A stretch of 47,434 nucleotides of DNA from Chromatiales bacterium (ex Bugula neritina AB1) (GCA_001730015.1 MDLA01000162.1:1-47434), one strand, 5' to 3'; numbered from the stretch's first letter, positions 15,451 to 24,820 are shown. Program-made: numbers and translations. Notes: generated by a model not told the origin, from the letters alone.

Positions 15451-18400
15451 ATGATAAGACTATTGGATACACTCGGCCTGAGTGTCTGGTTGTGGGCAAA
15501 TCGGCTGAGTCTACTACTACAGAAATTGGGCTCAGGAATATTCCCATCGAGCCATTCTGTCAATGGTTCGCTTCATGGTAAATCGCCAAACAAAGTTCAC
15601 ACGTTAATCGCCGTAGCAATAGGTTGCTTTATTGTCGATGCAACAACTGCTGACGATACCGAAGTGTTTTTCGGTGGAGGTGGCGCCTCACCCAACGTTT
15701 TATTTATAGTGGATGTCTCGGGTTCAATGAGAGCCACTGATGGTGCTCCTCTTCCCTCTATTCCCAACAATGTTCTGTGGCTGGACGCGGCTGATAGGAA
15801 TACGTTGCTCGATGCTAGAGGTAATAGGGCAAGTAACTGGCGTCGTTTTTCGGGATCTGTTTCTAGATGGCTCGATAAATCGGGTAAAGGAAATCATCTG
15901 ACTGGGACGTCTGCTCGCCTGGCAGACATAAATGGTGTAACTTCGGTTCGTTTTACCAGAGATATCATGAGTGGCCCGGATATTTTTGATGGATCAATGA
16001 GCGAGGCGACAATCTTCCTGATTCAACAAGAGAACGTTCGAAGTAGTAACTTCTTCTTGAGTTTTAACGGCAGCAATTTCAATAGTAGTGGGCGAGTGAG
16101 CTTTCATACGCCATGGAGTAATGGTAACTGGTACTGGGATGCTGGCGGTGCGGGTGGTGAGCGTTCAAGATTGTCTAATGTCGCGGCGGTGGGCGATGTG
16201 ACACAGCTAACCGCCTATAAAACGGTAGCCGGTAACGAAAATGGAATTTCCGTGAACAGCGGAGCCTTTAACGCCATTGGATCAGGTGCAACCGCTGCTG
16301 ATACCAAAGGCGGCGTCTACCTGGGTACCAATGCGGTGGACCATGAGCTGGCTGAACTGATTGTCTATGATCGTAAGTTGAGTGGCGAGGAAATAAAAAC
16401 GGTGCAAGAGCATTTGGACCGGAAATGGCGTACAAGGCTGGACAGAGTAAAAATTGCGCTCAACAGCCTTCTGGAGACAAATGATGGTTTTAATGCAGGC
16501 TTGATGACTTACTCAAGTTATTCGCGAGGACAGTTTAGTCTGCGTGATGAAATTAAGCCGGTGATTGAGTCAAAAGAATCCCTGCAGGGTCACATCAACG
16601 CACTGTACGCCAGTGGTGGAACGCCGACACAAAGCGCTATGTTTGAGGGAATGCGGTATTTTCGAGGTGAGCGTCCCCTGGCAATGGGCGGAATCAGGAG
16701 CTCAGGCCAACCGCCTATGGAGCAATGCCAGAGTAATCACATAGTATTACTGACTGATGGGTTGCCTTACGGAGGCGGGGAGTTGCGCACCATTGAGAGG
16801 TATATCGGCAGTAATTGCGCGAGAAATCAAGGTGCGAACCGTAGATATGGAAACTGTGGTATCGAGCTTGCGCAATACATGCATGACAACGATCACTATC
16901 CCGGCGTGGAGGGTACTAACAACATTACTACTCACACAATCGGGTTGAGTCTGGATTTAGACTGGCTAGGTAATATCGCTGCTGCCGGAGGGGGAGGGTA
17001 CTATTCGGTAGAATCATCTGAGCAATTGGTTTCGGCGTTTGAATCGATTGTAAATGTTGCCATTGATCAAGCAACTACATTTGTAGCGCCGTCGGTTACT
17101 GTTGATCAGTTCAGTCGTCTGGCCCACCGGGACGACGCCTATCTGGCGTTGTTTCAGCCTACGAGTTCTATGCGATGGGAGGGTAATCTTAAGCGCTACC
17201 GCTTCGGTGGTAATCCAGTGGCAATAAGAGATCAGAACAACAAAGAAGCACTCGACAATACTGCAGGGCTTTTTTATAGCGATTCCCAAAGTTTCTGGAG
17301 TGATTCACCGGATGGCGCATCTACGAGCCAGGGCGGGGCAGTGAGTAAACTCAATGTTGCTACTCGCCAAGTGACAACTTACACCGGCCTCGGTACTAAA
17401 GATCTTTTAGATATCAAAAACCGGGTACACGAAGCTAATTCATCGAACCTTGCGGGCTGGTTTAACGTAACAGGTTCTGAATTAAGCAACCTGCTGGCAT
17501 GGGCTCGCGGTGTTGATGTCGATGATGAAGACTCAGATGGATCTTCAGTCGATACGCGCCATTCTATGGGTGATCCGCTGCATTCTCAACCGTTGATTGT
17601 AAACTATGGTGGTACCTCGGCTAACCCTGATTCCGTCGTATTTGTGGGTACTAACGAAGGTTATCTGCATGCGATAAACAGTCGTGACGGCATGGAGATT
17701 TATTCCTTTATACCGCCACAGTTATTGGGAAATCTGAATACGTTTTATCAGAATGAAACCGGCACCGATCGGCCGTATGGTCTGGATGGTGATATAACTT
17801 TGTGGCTGGACGACAAAAATCGAAACGGTATGGTTGACCCGACTACAGAGCACGCCTATTTGTATGTCGGTATGCGGCGTGGTGGCAGAAACTATTATGC
17901 GCTCGATATCAGCGAAAAAGGTAGCCCAAAGTATCTCTGGACAATTGAAGGTGGTAGAGGAGACTTCGCAGAATTGGGGCAATCCTGGTCAAAACCAGTC
18001 AAAACTCGCATAATACTGGCAGATAGGGTCAGGGATGTACTGATATTCGGAGGAGGTTACGACCCGGCCCAGGATGATCGTTCGGTAAGGTCGGCTGATA
18101 GCTTTGGCAATACTGTATTTGTGGTTGATGCCGGAGATGGTAGTTTGATCTGGAAGACTTCTCTGGATCGAAAATCCGATTACAGCAAAATGATCTACAG
18201 CATTCCGTCAGACCCTGGTGTAATGGATTTGGATGGCGATGGAATTATAGATCAGATGTATATTGGTGATATGGGTGGGCAACTCTGGCGTTTTGACTTC
18301 AGGCAGGACGCTACCAGCGCTGCAGATCTGGTATCCGGCGGCTTAATTGCCGATCTGGCGACGTCAGATGCTAAAAATAGCCGGCGCTTCTTTTATCCTC

Positions 18401-19074
18401 CGGACCTGGCTCTGGTGGTGCGTCATGGAGTCAGGTTTTTGTCTCTGGCGATCGGATCCGGCAATCGTGCGCATCCTCTTGATAAGCAAGTTGAAGATCG
18501 CTTCTATATGATTCAACAGAAAGATGTTTATAAAATTCCAGAAGGTTATGGTGTTAAGGTGCCGGCCTATAATGGTTCGCCGGAATTCTATCGTCCGGTA
18601 ACAGAAGATGATCTTTTCGATGCAACCACTAATGATGTCGATAATGAAGATACCATAATCGCCTTGGCTGCCAGGCAGGAGCTGGATGACGCCAGGGGGT
18701 GGATGCTGAAGCTTCAAGCGTCTGGTGAAAAAGTACTCGGCGAGTCAGTAACTATTGACCACAATATTGTGTTTGCTACGTATCTGCCGACCACAAGAGG
18801 TAACGCAACGACTGATTGTCAGGCTGCGGTTGGTGGTAACCGGGGGTATGTGGTGAGTTTGTATGATGCTTCACCGCTTTCTGGAGAAAATCCTTCTGAT
18901 CGTAATCAGGATTTAGAACAAGGGGGAATTACCGGTGCTATCTCCGTAATAATTAATCACAATAATACGGATGGCCAATGGTCGGTTAATGCTATTACCG
19001 GTCTTGATTCCTTAAAAATTCCGAATGTTAACCTGACTAAACGTGTTTACTGGTCTGAGAACCCGGATTTTTAA
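15451..19074 (+). CDS. pilY1: PilY1/PilC-type type IV pilus tip adhesin with split VWA domain
   Basis: A 1207-residue exported protein with an unusually long N-terminal leader before the hydrophobic segment at about 51-62. SPNVLFIVDVSGSM (80-93) is the first strand and metal-ion site of a VWA domain. A LamG/concanavalin-like module (VLWLDAADRNTLLDARG... to about 320) is inserted here, then VWA resumes at RLDRVKIALNSLL, with GGTPTQSAMFEGM and HIVLLTDGLP. The C-terminal PilY1 beta propeller follows: DPLHSQPLIV, FVGTNEGYLHAIN, YYALDIS, and the calcium loop DLDGDGIID. PilY1 primes pilus assembly and adhesion. The usual minor pilin genes are not next to it. Confidence 0.88.
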   Translation: MIRLLDTLGLSVWLWANRLSLLLQKLGSGIFPSSHSVNGSLHGKSPNKVHTLIAVAIGCFIVDATTADDTEVFFGGGGASPNVLFIVDVSGSMRATDGAPLPSIPNNVLWLDAADRNTLLDARGNRASNWRRFSGSVSRWLDKSGKGNHLTGTSARLADINGVTSVRFTRDIMSGPDIFDGSMSEATIFLIQQENVRSSNFFLSFNGSNFNSSGRVSFHTPWSNGNWYWDAGGAGGERSRLSNVAAVGDVTQLTAYKTVAGNENGISVNSGAFNAIGSGATAADTKGGVYLGTNAVDHELAELIVYDRKLSGEEIKTVQEHLDRKWRTRLDRVKIALNSLLETNDGFNAGLMTYSSYSRGQFSLRDEIKPVIESKESLQGHINALYASGGTPTQSAMFEGMRYFRGERPLAMGGIRSSGQPPMEQCQSNHIVLLTDGLPYGGGELRTIERYIGSNCARNQGANRRYGNCGIELAQYMHDNDHYPGVEGTNNITTHTIGLSLDLDWLGNIAAAGGGGYYSVESSEQLVSAFESIVNVAIDQATTFVAPSVTVDQFSRLAHRDDAYLALFQPTSSMRWEGNLKRYRFGGNPVAIRDQNNKEALDNTAGLFYSDSQSFWSDSPDGASTSQGGAVSKLNVATRQVTTYTGLGTKDLLDIKNRVHEANSSNLAGWFNVTGSELSNLLAWARGVDVDDEDSDGSSVDTRHSMGDPLHSQPLIVNYGGTSANPDSVVFVGTNEGYLHAINSRDGMEIYSFIPPQLLGNLNTFYQNETGTDRPYGLDGDITLWLDDKNRNGMVDPTTEHAYLYVGMRRGGRNYYALDISEKGSPKYLWTIEGGRGDFAELGQSWSKPVKTRIILADRVRDVLIFGGGYDPAQDDRSVRSADSFGNTVFVVDAGDGSLIWKTSLDRKSDYSKMIYSIPSDPGVMDLDGDGIIDQMYIGDMGGQLWRFDFRQDATSAADLVSGGLIADLATSDAKNSRRFFYPPDLALVVRHGVRFLSLAIGSGNRAHPLDKQVEDRFYMIQQKDVYKIPEGYGVKVPAYNGSPEFYRPVTEDDLFDATTNDVDNEDTIIALAARQELDDARGWMLKLQASGEKVLGESVTIDHNIVFATYLPTTRGNATTDCQAAVGGNRGYVVSLYDASPLSGENPSDRNQDLEQGGITGAISVIINHNNTDGQWSVNAITGLDSLKIPNVNLTKRVYWSENPDF

Positions 19075-19143
19075 AATGCTGCTCGCATCTGGTTCAGTCT
19101 GATCTTGTAGGCTCTTAAGGGAGAGCAATTTAAAAATCGGGTT
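19061..19143 (+). terminator. Long inverted repeat at the pilY1 3' end
   Basis: AACCCGGATTTTTAAA (19061-19076, overlapping the pilY1 stop) is matched by TTTAAAAATCGGGTT (19129-19143) with a single-base difference. A small GCTCT/AGAGC hairpin sits inside. It lies between convergent genes and can fold on either strand, so it may serve as a bidirectional transcript end. Confidence 0.45.
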
Positions 19144-19154
19144 CCAGGTTGTCT

Positions 19155-19736
19155 CTAGTCGATTTTTGCGGTCTTATCGAAGAGTGCAGTGAGACGTTCA
19201 GCATTAATTATCTCTATGTTATTCGCTTGTGCAAATTTTTCAACATTGGCTGAAACCCGGCCGAGCATAACATAGAGATATCCGGTAGCCTCTACCTTGG
19301 CTCCTGCGGCGAGTAGTTTTTTTAACGGTTCGACTCCGGTGTTTGCCGCCTTGAATCGACTTGTGCTCAATAGCAGAATGCGTGGTCCTCGGGTGAGCTC
19401 GAGTTCAGCGCCATCGGCCATGAAAGCAGTTGTGCTGTATCGCTGAGCCTGATAAGCAACAGCGATGCGGTTGGCCACATCGCGAGCTGACATCTTGCGT
19501 GCCTCATTTGTTACTTCAATGATGCGATTCTTACCGGGTCGTTGTGATTGCTTGTACCCGGAGTACGCGGCGATTCCTGTAAATGGTAGCGCCGCAGTAA
19601 TACCGACAATCAGATACCTGCCGTCTGCAATCAGCAGGCTTATGCTGATCAGCACCAGACTAATCAGAGCACTGTACCACCAGGCGGATCGTAAAAGTAC
19701 CGCGAACAGCGAATTGTGAGCCATAGTGAAGGCCAT
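19155..19736 (-). CDS. Membrane-anchored Mrr-like (restriction-endonuclease-fold) protein
   Basis: A 193-residue protein with two N-terminal membrane segments (about 17-35 and 40-57), then a basic linker and a C-terminal domain. The domain has VANRIAVAYQAQRYSTTAF, then LLLSTSRFKAANTGVEPLKKLLAAGAKVEATGYLYVMLGRVSANVEKFAQANNIEIINAERL, which has the order of a Mrr_cat/PD-(D/E)XK fold (A..G.LVT.G..S..A...A....I.LI.A..L). The usual catalytic lysine pattern (C/E-x-K) reads STSRFK, so nuclease activity is doubtful. Similar small membrane-bound Mrr-like proteins are common in proteobacteria and of unknown function. Confidence 0.6.
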   Translation of the reverse strand: MAFTMAHNSLFAVLLRSAWWYSALISLVLISISLLIADGRYLIVGITAALPFTGIAAYSGYKQSQRPGKNRIIEVTNEARKMSARDVANRIAVAYQAQRYSTTAFMADGAELELTRGPRILLLSTSRFKAANTGVEPLKKLLAAGAKVEATGYLYVMLGRVSANVEKFAQANNIEIINAERLTALFDKTAKID

Positions 19737-19944
19737 ACGATAGTCTTGCCGGTGTGTTGTTGGTGGCAGGCAGTATAGCGATTTGGCTGTTGCCCTTCCA
19801 CACCTGGCACGCTGATCGTGCCATCTCTGCCGGCCGCATGCTGCTATTTAGAATAGCGAGTACCCATGCGGCAGGCAAAGTTCACGTGGCTGGTCGATTC
19901 TGGTTGTGGCCCGGTAGTTTATTAAGTGATTGTTAGCGTAGCGA

Positions 19945-21855
19945 CTAACCTTCTTGAATGACCCCGCGTTGTCTAAGAATGGCAATAACCCGTTCCGCAC
20001 ATTGCTCTGCAGACATACTTGAGGTATCCACCAGTATTTCAGGGGATTCGGGGTGCTCGTAAGGTGAGTCGATCCCGGTGAAGTTTTTCAGTTCTCCACG
20101 GCGAGCCTTTTTATACAAGCCTTTTGGATCTCGTTCTTCCGCAATTGCCAGGGGCGTTTCGACATAGATCTCCAGAAATTCTCCGTCTTCCAGTAAACTG
20201 CGTGCCATTTGACGTTCTGCGATAAACGGCGAAATAAATGCGGTCAATACTATCAAACCACTGTCGACCATAAGGCGCGCAACTTCGCCAATACGACGAA
20301 TGTTCTCAACTCGATCTGCGTCGGTAAAGCCAAGGTCTTTATTTAATCCGTGGCGTACATTGTCGCCGTCGAGCAGATAAGTGTGACGACCTTTGGCCGC
20401 CAGTTTTTTCTCGACGATATTGGCGATGGTTGATTTTCCCGAGCCGGATAAACCGGTAAACCACAGTACGCAGGCTTTTTGTTCTTTGAGTTCGGAGCGC
20501 AGGCCCTTGTCTACGTCGACCGCTTGCATGTGGATATTCTGAGAGCGTCGCAAAGCAAAATTCAGCGTGCCGGCGCCAACAGTGTGGTTGGTAGCTCGGT
20601 CGATCAGTATATAACTGCCGGTGGACTGGTTTTCCTGATAGGTATCGAAAGCCAGCTGGCGATCAAGGTTCAGGTTGCACGAGCCTATATTATTGAGCTC
20701 GAGTTTTTTCGCTGCAGTTTGTTCTAGCGTATTGACGTTTATTTCGTGCTTAATGTCAGTGATAGTTGCTGTGGCAGTCGCGGTACCACATTTTAGATAA
20801 TATGAGCGCCCCGGCAACAGTGGTTCTTCGTCCATCCACACCAGAGTGCTCTCGAACTGGTTGGCCGTGCTTGCAGGTGTTTCTGTAGTGGAGATAATAT
20901 CTCCACGCGATATGTCTATCTGGTCCTTGAGTGTAATAGTGACGGCCTGACCGGCAACGGCTTCTTCCAGATCACCGTCATAAGTCACGATGCGATCAAC
21001 GGTGCTGGTTTTCCCGGTTGGCTGAACACGTATAGCGTCGCCGGGCTTAACTGAGCCACTGGCAATAGTGCCCGCAAATCCACGAAAATCAAGGTTTGGG
21101 CGGTTAACCCATTGGACCGGTAGCCTAAACGCAGATTGCTGTATTTCATCAGTGGGTATTTTCACGGTTTCAAGGTAGGACAGCAATGTAGTGCCGTGAT
21201 ACCAGGGCATTTCTACACTGGGCTCTATAACGTTGTCACCAATCAGTGCTGACATCGGTATGGCGGTAACATGTGAATACTCAAGCTGGCTGGAAAATTC
21301 GTTAAATCTGTCAACAATGTCGGTGAATACTTTCTCAGAGTACTTCACCAAATCCATTTTGTTGACCGCCAGCACCACGTTTCTGATGCCAATAAGAGAG
21401 GCAAGATAGGCGTGCCGGCGCGTTTGGGTAAGAATTCCCTTGCGAGCATCTATAAGCAGTATGGCAACATCAGCCGTTGATGCGCCGGTTATCATGTTGC
21501 GCGTGTATTGCTCGTGACCCGGGGTATCGGCAACAATGAATTTACGTCGCTCAGTGTTGAAGTACCGGTAAGCTACATCAATAGTTATTCCTTGCTCGCG
21601 CTCTGCAGCGAGGCCGTCAACTATCAGGGCCAGGTCCAGATCGCTGCCCTGGGTGCCAAACTTCTTAGACTCGGCGCGGACTGTTTCCAGCTGATCTGCA
21701 AACAGTGCTTTGGAATCACATAGCAGGCGGCCGATCAGTGTGCTTTTGCCATCGTCAACACTACCGCAGGTAATAAAACGCAGCAGACCTTTGCGTTCGT
21801 GCTGATTGAGATATTGCTCGATGTCAGTCCGGATAATATCGTTTGCAACAGCCAT
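19945..21855 (-). CDS. cysNC: Bifunctional sulfate adenylyltransferase subunit 1 / adenylylsulfate kinase (CysNC)
   Basis: A 636-residue fusion. Residues about 20-440 are CysN: a GTPase with P-loop GSVDDGKSTLIGRLL, DTPGHEQYTRNM and NKMDL, followed by EF-Tu-like barrels. Residues about 455-636 are CysC: P-loop LSGSGKSTIANIV, DGDNVRHGLNKDLGF and DADRVENIRRIGEVARLM. Together with CysD it makes APS from sulfate and ATP using GTP energy, then phosphorylates APS to PAPS. This is the NodQ-like arrangement. Its ATG overlaps the last base of the cysD stop codon (TAATG), so translation is coupled. Confidence 0.95.
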   Translation of the reverse strand: MAVANDIIRTDIEQYLNQHERKGLLRFITCGSVDDGKSTLIGRLLCDSKALFADQLETVRAESKKFGTQGSDLDLALIVDGLAAEREQGITIDVAYRYFNTERRKFIVADTPGHEQYTRNMITGASTADVAILLIDARKGILTQTRRHAYLASLIGIRNVVLAVNKMDLVKYSEKVFTDIVDRFNEFSSQLEYSHVTAIPMSALIGDNVIEPSVEMPWYHGTTLLSYLETVKIPTDEIQQSAFRLPVQWVNRPNLDFRGFAGTIASGSVKPGDAIRVQPTGKTSTVDRIVTYDGDLEEAVAGQAVTITLKDQIDISRGDIISTTETPASTANQFESTLVWMDEEPLLPGRSYYLKCGTATATATITDIKHEINVNTLEQTAAKKLELNNIGSCNLNLDRQLAFDTYQENQSTGSYILIDRATNHTVGAGTLNFALRRSQNIHMQAVDVDKGLRSELKEQKACVLWFTGLSGSGKSTIANIVEKKLAAKGRHTYLLDGDNVRHGLNKDLGFTDADRVENIRRIGEVARLMVDSGLIVLTAFISPFIAERQMARSLLEDGEFLEIYVETPLAIAEERDPKGLYKKARRGELKNFTGIDSPYEHPESPEILVDTSSMSAEQCAERVIAILRQRGVIQEG

Positions 21856-23684
21856 TAGAAGTAACCCTCCTGTTTTTTCTTTTCCATTGAGCCGGTCGCA
21901 TCATGGTCGATCAGGCGGCCCTGTCGTTCAGAGGTGTTCGCGAGCAGCGTTTCCTGAATTATGTCGGGTACGGTGGTCGCCTCCGAATCAATTGCACTGG
22001 TTAGTGGATAGCACCCCAGGGTTCGAAACCGCACAGAGCGCATCATCGGGACTTCACCGGGATTCATCGGCATGCGCTCGTCATCGACCATTATCATTGC
22101 GCCGTCCCGCATCACAACTGGACGGGATGCGGCTAGATACAAAGGCACGATCGGAATGTTCTCGCGATGAATGTATTGCCAGACATCGAGCTCTGTCCAA
22201 TTGGATATAGGAAACGCGCGGATCGACTCACCGGGTTGCTTGCATGCGTTGTATAGATTCCACAGTTCCGGGCGTTGATTTTTAGGGTCCCAGCGGTGTT
22301 GCTCATTGCGAAACGAAAGTATGCGTTCCTTGGCGCGGGATTTTTCCTCGTCACGTCTCGCTCCTCCGAATGCTGCGTCAAAGCCGTATTTATCCAGCGC
22401 TTGCCGCAGGCCCTCCGTTTTCATGATATCGGTGTGCAATGCCGAGCCGTGGCTGAATGGGTTGACACCTTTTTCTACCCCTTCTGTATTTATGTGGGTG
22501 ATGAGTTCCAGGCCTGTGTCGGCGGCGATTTTGTCCCGGAAACTGATCATCGCCTTAAATTTCCAGCCGGTATCAATATGAAGTAGCGGGAATGGGGGTC
22601 TGGCGGGGTAGAATGCCTTCATTGCCAGATGCTGCATTACCGCGCTGTCTTTGCCAATTGAATATAGCATCACGGGTTTGTCGGCTTCCGCAACGACCTC
22701 TCGCATTATATGAATACTTTCAGCTTCAAGACGCTGTAAATGGGTAAGCGATGACATGTTTTTTCGGATCCTGTTGGATCGCAGCGGGGCATCGGTGCCG
22801 GAATCAGCTGCCACGATCGTTGTGTTGAGGTTGGTTCGAGTCAGGGCAGCAGGCGGTTCTGACCTGGATAAAGAAGGTGTAGGGCTGGCCGCGGGAGCTC
22901 CAGTGTCCACTACAGTGTTGTACGGGCTGGCGTGTACCGTGATGTGCGGTTGGTTCCTGAGCCAGTCACTCAAAGACGAGTTGGCATTCGCATCTATTCC
23001 CTGAAGAATAATCACTATATTTTTCCCGGCGTGCAGCGCCAGGCGACTGAAGAATTCCGTCAGGTGGGAGGCGTCAGATGTGTGCTTTCCGGCAAGCCAG
23101 CAGTACTGGCCGCGAGTACTGTGTGCATAGAGTGTTTGCTGTTGACCAAGTGGTGTGTTGCCTGCCTTGCTGCCGGCCCAGAAAATATCAGCAGAACGTT
23201 TACGGGCGTCCGCCACAATGTTCTTGTAAGTGCGGGCGAGCCAGTCAATCTGGTCACCGGCTTTTTTACATTCGGTGTGCAGATTGGCAGCGCTTAGACC
23301 CCATTGCTCGATGTAGTTACCGATCGTTCTCGGGCTGACAGCTGAGCCCGCCCGATTTGCCAGATCTTGTTGCAGTCTTTTGAATGTCCACAGAGTATTG
23401 AAGGCACTGCTGGTTGCATCCGGAATACTACAGGCTGCGTGTAACAAAAAGTGGCTCAATTCTTCAGTTAAGCCCTGCTTGTCTGCGCGTGGGCGTCCTC
23501 GTGGCTTGACATCCACAGCTGGCCAACCACCTTGCAGAAAAAGTTTGTGCGCTGCGATAACGGTAGGGGCTGACAGGCCCACTTCGGCGCAAATATCAGC
23601 CACTTTCCACCCTGCAAGGCGCAGTTCTACCGCTCGCTGGCGTCGCTCGTTGAGAATTTTCTGGGGTACTGATTTACCGGCCAT
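21855..23684 (-). CDS. cysD: CysD sulfate adenylyltransferase subunit 2 with an N-terminal transposase-like extension
   Basis: One uninterrupted 609-residue frame. Residues 310-609 (from the ATG at 22757) are a normal CysD: HLQRLEAESIHIMREVVAE, the PP-loop motif YSIGKDSAVM, and FGGARRDEEKSRAKERI. Residues 1-260 look like an IS630-type transposase: helix-turn-helix ERRQRAVELRLAGWKVADICAEVGLS (13-38), a GRPRADKQGLTEE linker (63-75), a second HTH ending RTIGNYIEQWGLS (about 119-131), then a degenerate DDE fold. Acid residues expected near 167-172 (IFWAGS) and 226-233 (ILQGIDAN) are not conserved, and no final glutamate is seen. Residues 260-309 are a Pro/Ala/Ser/Thr-rich linker. Translation could also start at 22757 (weak AGGA, 11-base spacer), giving plain CysD. 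Confidence 0.85.
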   Translation of the reverse strand: MAGKSVPQKILNERRQRAVELRLAGWKVADICAEVGLSAPTVIAAHKLFLQGGWPAVDVKPRGRPRADKQGLTEELSHFLLHAACSIPDATSSAFNTLWTFKRLQQDLANRAGSAVSPRTIGNYIEQWGLSAANLHTECKKAGDQIDWLARTYKNIVADARKRSADIFWAGSKAGNTPLGQQQTLYAHSTRGQYCWLAGKHTSDASHLTEFFSRLALHAGKNIVIILQGIDANANSSLSDWLRNQPHITVHASPYNTVVDTGAPAASPTPSLSRSEPPAALTRTNLNTTIVAADSGTDAPLRSNRIRKNMSSLTHLQRLEAESIHIMREVVAEADKPVMLYSIGKDSAVMQHLAMKAFYPARPPFPLLHIDTGWKFKAMISFRDKIAADTGLELITHINTEGVEKGVNPFSHGSALHTDIMKTEGLRQALDKYGFDAAFGGARRDEEKSRAKERILSFRNEQHRWDPKNQRPELWNLYNACKQPGESIRAFPISNWTELDVWQYIHRENIPIVPLYLAASRPVVMRDGAMIMVDDERMPMNPGEVPMMRSVRFRTLGCYPLTSAIDSEATTVPDIIQETLLANTSERQGRLIDHDATGSMEKKKQEGYF

Positions 23685-23704
23685 AGATGTATTCTAGCGG
23701 GAGA

Positions 23705-23746
23705 AAATATTAAACATTTAATGAAAATGATATATGTTAAATATTT
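23705..23746 (-). promoter_or_regulatory. Inverted repeat upstream of the transposase-CysD fusion
   Basis: AAATATTAAACAT (23705-23717) and ATGTTAAATATTT (23734-23746) match as an inverted repeat in 12 of 13 positions, separated by 16 bases, starting 21 bases before the fusion's start codon. The stretch is AT-rich and in promoter position. It is a candidate operator, possibly for the fusion protein's own HTH domain; that is inference. Confidence 0.4.
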
Positions 23747-23870
23747 AATTGCAATAATAATGCTCGGAGTGTGTGCTGTAGTCGATTATTATGGGGAGAT
23801 GCTGATTCGGGCAGGAAGAGATTCAATTTACGTGCAAATAACCGGTTTGACTACATCGCTGCTGGAGGCG

Positions 23871-23886
23871 TTTGACAGCTGTCAAA
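23871..23886. promoter_or_regulatory. Perfect 16-bp palindrome TTTGACAGCTGTCAAA
   Basis: The palindrome lies in the 425-base region between the cysD fusion start (23684) and the glutamine amidotransferase stop (24110). It is long enough to be a regulator site, but I cannot name the regulator. The rest of this region shows no clear gene; a 69-codon plus-strand frame at 23721 runs through the palindrome and has no good ribosome-binding site. Confidence 0.35.
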
Positions 23887-24109
23887 GGAAGCAAATTTGT
23901 GCTCGAACGGCCAATCACACCGAGATTTGATTTCACCGGGTTCTTCTTCTCCGGTCGAAAAGCACACTGATACCTGTGAGAGAAAACATCTCTGAGAAAA
24001 GCAAAGACCAGGTTAGTTTCCGTCAATCAACAAATATTGCGGGTTAATGGGCAGTCGCGAAATTCATCAGCAGATCGCTTTGTCAGGTTGTTTTTTAACG
24101 GAGGAGTTT

Positions 24110-24820
24110 CTATTTGTCTGATGTGCTGACGGCTCTTCCGGATTGCTTGAAGAATCGAGCGATATATTCTGCCATTGCGTTAGAACAAATATCGCCGTCG
24201 GTCAGTGAACGCTCGGCGTTGGCGGCAACGCCGTCCGGTAAATCATGCCAGCGTTCTGAGATCAGGTGGCTGATATACTCGTGTGTAAATTCGGGATGAG
24301 GTTGCACGGAAAAGGCTTTTTTGCCATAGCTGAGTGCTGCATACTGACAAAACGGTGTTGATCCGACCACTTCGGCTTCAGGTGGAAGATCGGTTACCTG
24401 ATCCTGGTGCCAGGCGTACAAGGGAAGCGGGTCTGCATCTATTATGTCTACGTCATAGCTGACTCTGCCAATTGACCAGCCATCAGCGTATTTCTCGACC
24501 TTGCCGCCGAGTGTCTGCGCCAGAATCTGGTGGCCGAAACAGATCCCGACAATAGGAATTTCGGCCGCGTAGGAGTCACGTAAAAACTGCTCAAGTGGCG
24601 CAATCCAGGGCAGATCTTCGTAAGCGCCGAATTTAGAGCCGGTGACAAGCCAGCCGTCGGCACTGTAAATGTCAGGCGGAAATTCACCGTCAAGACATGC
24701 CCAGGAGGCAAATTCAAAGCCGTGGCCATCCAGCAAACGGGCAAAAGCATCGGCATAGGTGCCATAAAAGGGTTGCGCAGATTCAGGCGGATAGCCGGTC
24801 TGTAGAATGCCGATTTTCAT
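24110..24820 (-). CDS. Class I glutamine amidotransferase-like protein
   Basis: From the ATG at 24820 (a GTG at 24835 is the alternative) the protein has 236 residues and starts MKIGILQTGYPPES. GWLVTGSKFGAYED (about 56-69) is the oxyanion loop region. C94 in GICFGHQILAQTLGG is the nucleophile elbow, and H175/E177 in QPHPEF complete the triad. Stand-alone members of this family act on gamma-glutamyl compounds or are annotated GMP-synthase-like; the substrate is unknown. It is divergent from the N-formylglutamate-amidohydrolase-like gene, across a region with a phased operator array. Confidence 0.82.
   Translation of the reverse strand: MKIGILQTGYPPESAQPFYGTYADAFARLLDGHGFEFASWACLDGEFPPDIYSADGWLVTGSKFGAYEDLPWIAPLEQFLRDSYAAEIPIVGICFGHQILAQTLGGKVEKYADGWSIGRVSYDVDIIDADPLPLYAWHQDQVTDLPPEAEVVGSTPFCQYAALSYGKKAFSVQPHPEFTHEYISHLISERWHDLPDGVAANAERSLTDGDICSNAMAEYIARFFKQSGRAVSTSDK

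Noticed and set aside
23721..23930. 69-codon plus-strand frame with a hydrophobic N-terminus
   Set aside because: No ribosome-binding site, overlaps the inverted repeat and the 16-bp palindrome, and the C-terminal half is not protein-like.
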